From: Formicarius rufipectus
Taxonomy: Eukaryota > Chordata > Aves > Passeriformes > Formicariidae
Assembly (NCBI GenBank): GCA_013399695.1
Contig: VXAU01000760.1
Span: 248,001 to 312,000 of the forward strand
Length of the DNA stretch: 64,000 nucleotides
Direction: 5' to 3'
Program-made: the position numbers and the translations under genes
Notes under the pieces: model-generated
What the model saw: the letters and a program-made list of their open reading frames with translations, nothing else
Databases searched by the model: none
Told to the model about the DNA's origin: nothing
Part shown: positions 63,301 through 64,000 of the stretch, one piece after another
Numbering within the stretch: the first letter of the stretch is position 1
Layout: each line of letters opens with the position of its first letter

Positions 63301-64000
63301 CAGCAAAATCAGGATATCTGCAAAACAGACCCTCAGAGATTAAGGCTAAAGTTTCTCAAAGATCTAACCAAATGGCCATCGTGTCTCCAGTTTTAAAGGT
63401 TATATTGCAGACAATGAATGAAGTCAACTTCAAAACAGAAGTTACCAACATCTTTCTAGCAAAGGATGTCAACAGCTAATTGGAATTTGAAGCCACTGAA
63501 CTCTGCTCTCACCTGATCTGCAGAAAATCTGCAAGAGTTCCCCTGCATGCACTGCTCTTCTCCCTAAGTGAAACCTGTGCCACTGAGAATACTGGCAGGT
63601 GACACAGTCAGATGCAAGGACTGTTACTCAGGTGCCCATGGTTCAGTGCATTTCATTGGCCATTTTAACCCCAAGGATAATAATCTGAACACTATTAAGG
63701 CTCTTGAGCAAAATAATTATGGCCAAAAGTTGCCATACACCAGTCAGAACTCCTCTGGTAAAGGGATCCAAGGAGCCAAAATATCAAACCAGAAAAAACC
63801 TATAAGATTACATTATACTTGTTTCTTACACCTCTGGAGTCTTTCATAATGTGACGTGTTGCCAGTGCCAATCCCAGAGCTTTTCTAATTTCAGATCCTT
63901 CAAAAATGCAGTTAATAGAAAAGTATTACTTCCACATTTTTTTTCACTTTGTCAGAAGCAAAACCAGATTTTTTTTGCTAAGCCTTAACTTACCTCAGCA
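57377..64000. other. Unresolved upstream stretch
   Basis: More exons of the minus-strand gene would be expected here. Candidates such as 58461-58488 (IEWLLELIL frame, weak donor) are too weak to call. Plus-strand splice-bounded frames at about 59401-59558 and 60959-61004 are noted as findings. The rest is AT-rich, with a T-rich tract at 59580-59598 and a possible conserved element at about 59040-59200. Confidence 0.35.

Noticed and set aside
1..64000. tRNA, rRNA, CRISPR, bacterial operon or phage features
   Set aside because: None seen; repeat content and splice structure indicate a bird nuclear chromosome.

Overview
The window looks like bird (avian) nuclear DNA from an AT-rich, CpG-poor, gene-sparse part of a chromosome. 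The evidence is at least five CR1 non-LTR retrotransposon pieces whose 3' ends carry the bird-type TCATAGAAT repeats, a solo LTR of an ERVL-like family common in birds, long stretches without open frames, microsatellites and a short assembly gap. There are no prokaryotic gene arrays, rRNA genes, recognisable tRNA genes or CRISPR arrays. The longest open frames are chance frames or parts of repeats.

Layout. 1-12.8 kb: unique non-coding sequence with a 38-bp tandem duplication and two CR1 tails. 12.8-13.1 kb: two weak candidate exons on the minus strand. 13-36 kb: mostly unique non-coding sequence holding T-rich tracts, a 147-nt all-purine microsatellite, a GC-rich tandemly duplicated LTR-like block (23.1-23.6 kb) and one weak plus-strand candidate exon (26.0 kb). 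36.4-37.4 kb: a decayed CR1 copy that still shows the C-terminal part of its reverse-transcriptase ORF. 40.1-41.0 kb: the solo LTR with a CR1 tail inserted in it.

41.8-57.4 kb: the most interesting part. On the minus strand I can assemble short exons with good splice sites and matching reading-frame phases (57.4, 55.2, 51.6, 51.4, 50.8, 50.5, 49.0, 48.8, 44.6, 43.3 and 42.0 kb). They end at a stop codon followed 78 nt later by AATAAA. This looks like the 3' half of a multi-exon protein-coding gene that single-frame ORF calling misses. I cannot name the protein. The upstream exons read like beta-strand-rich repeats, and a HYDIN/CFAP47-type ciliary protein is only a guess. One exon has an in-frame TAG and one junction needs a 50-nt intron, so the gene may be decaying or the assembly may contain an error.

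57.4-64 kb: probable further intron or upstream sequence. A few candidate exons on either strand could not be resolved. Everything here was read by eye; no alignment or search was run.
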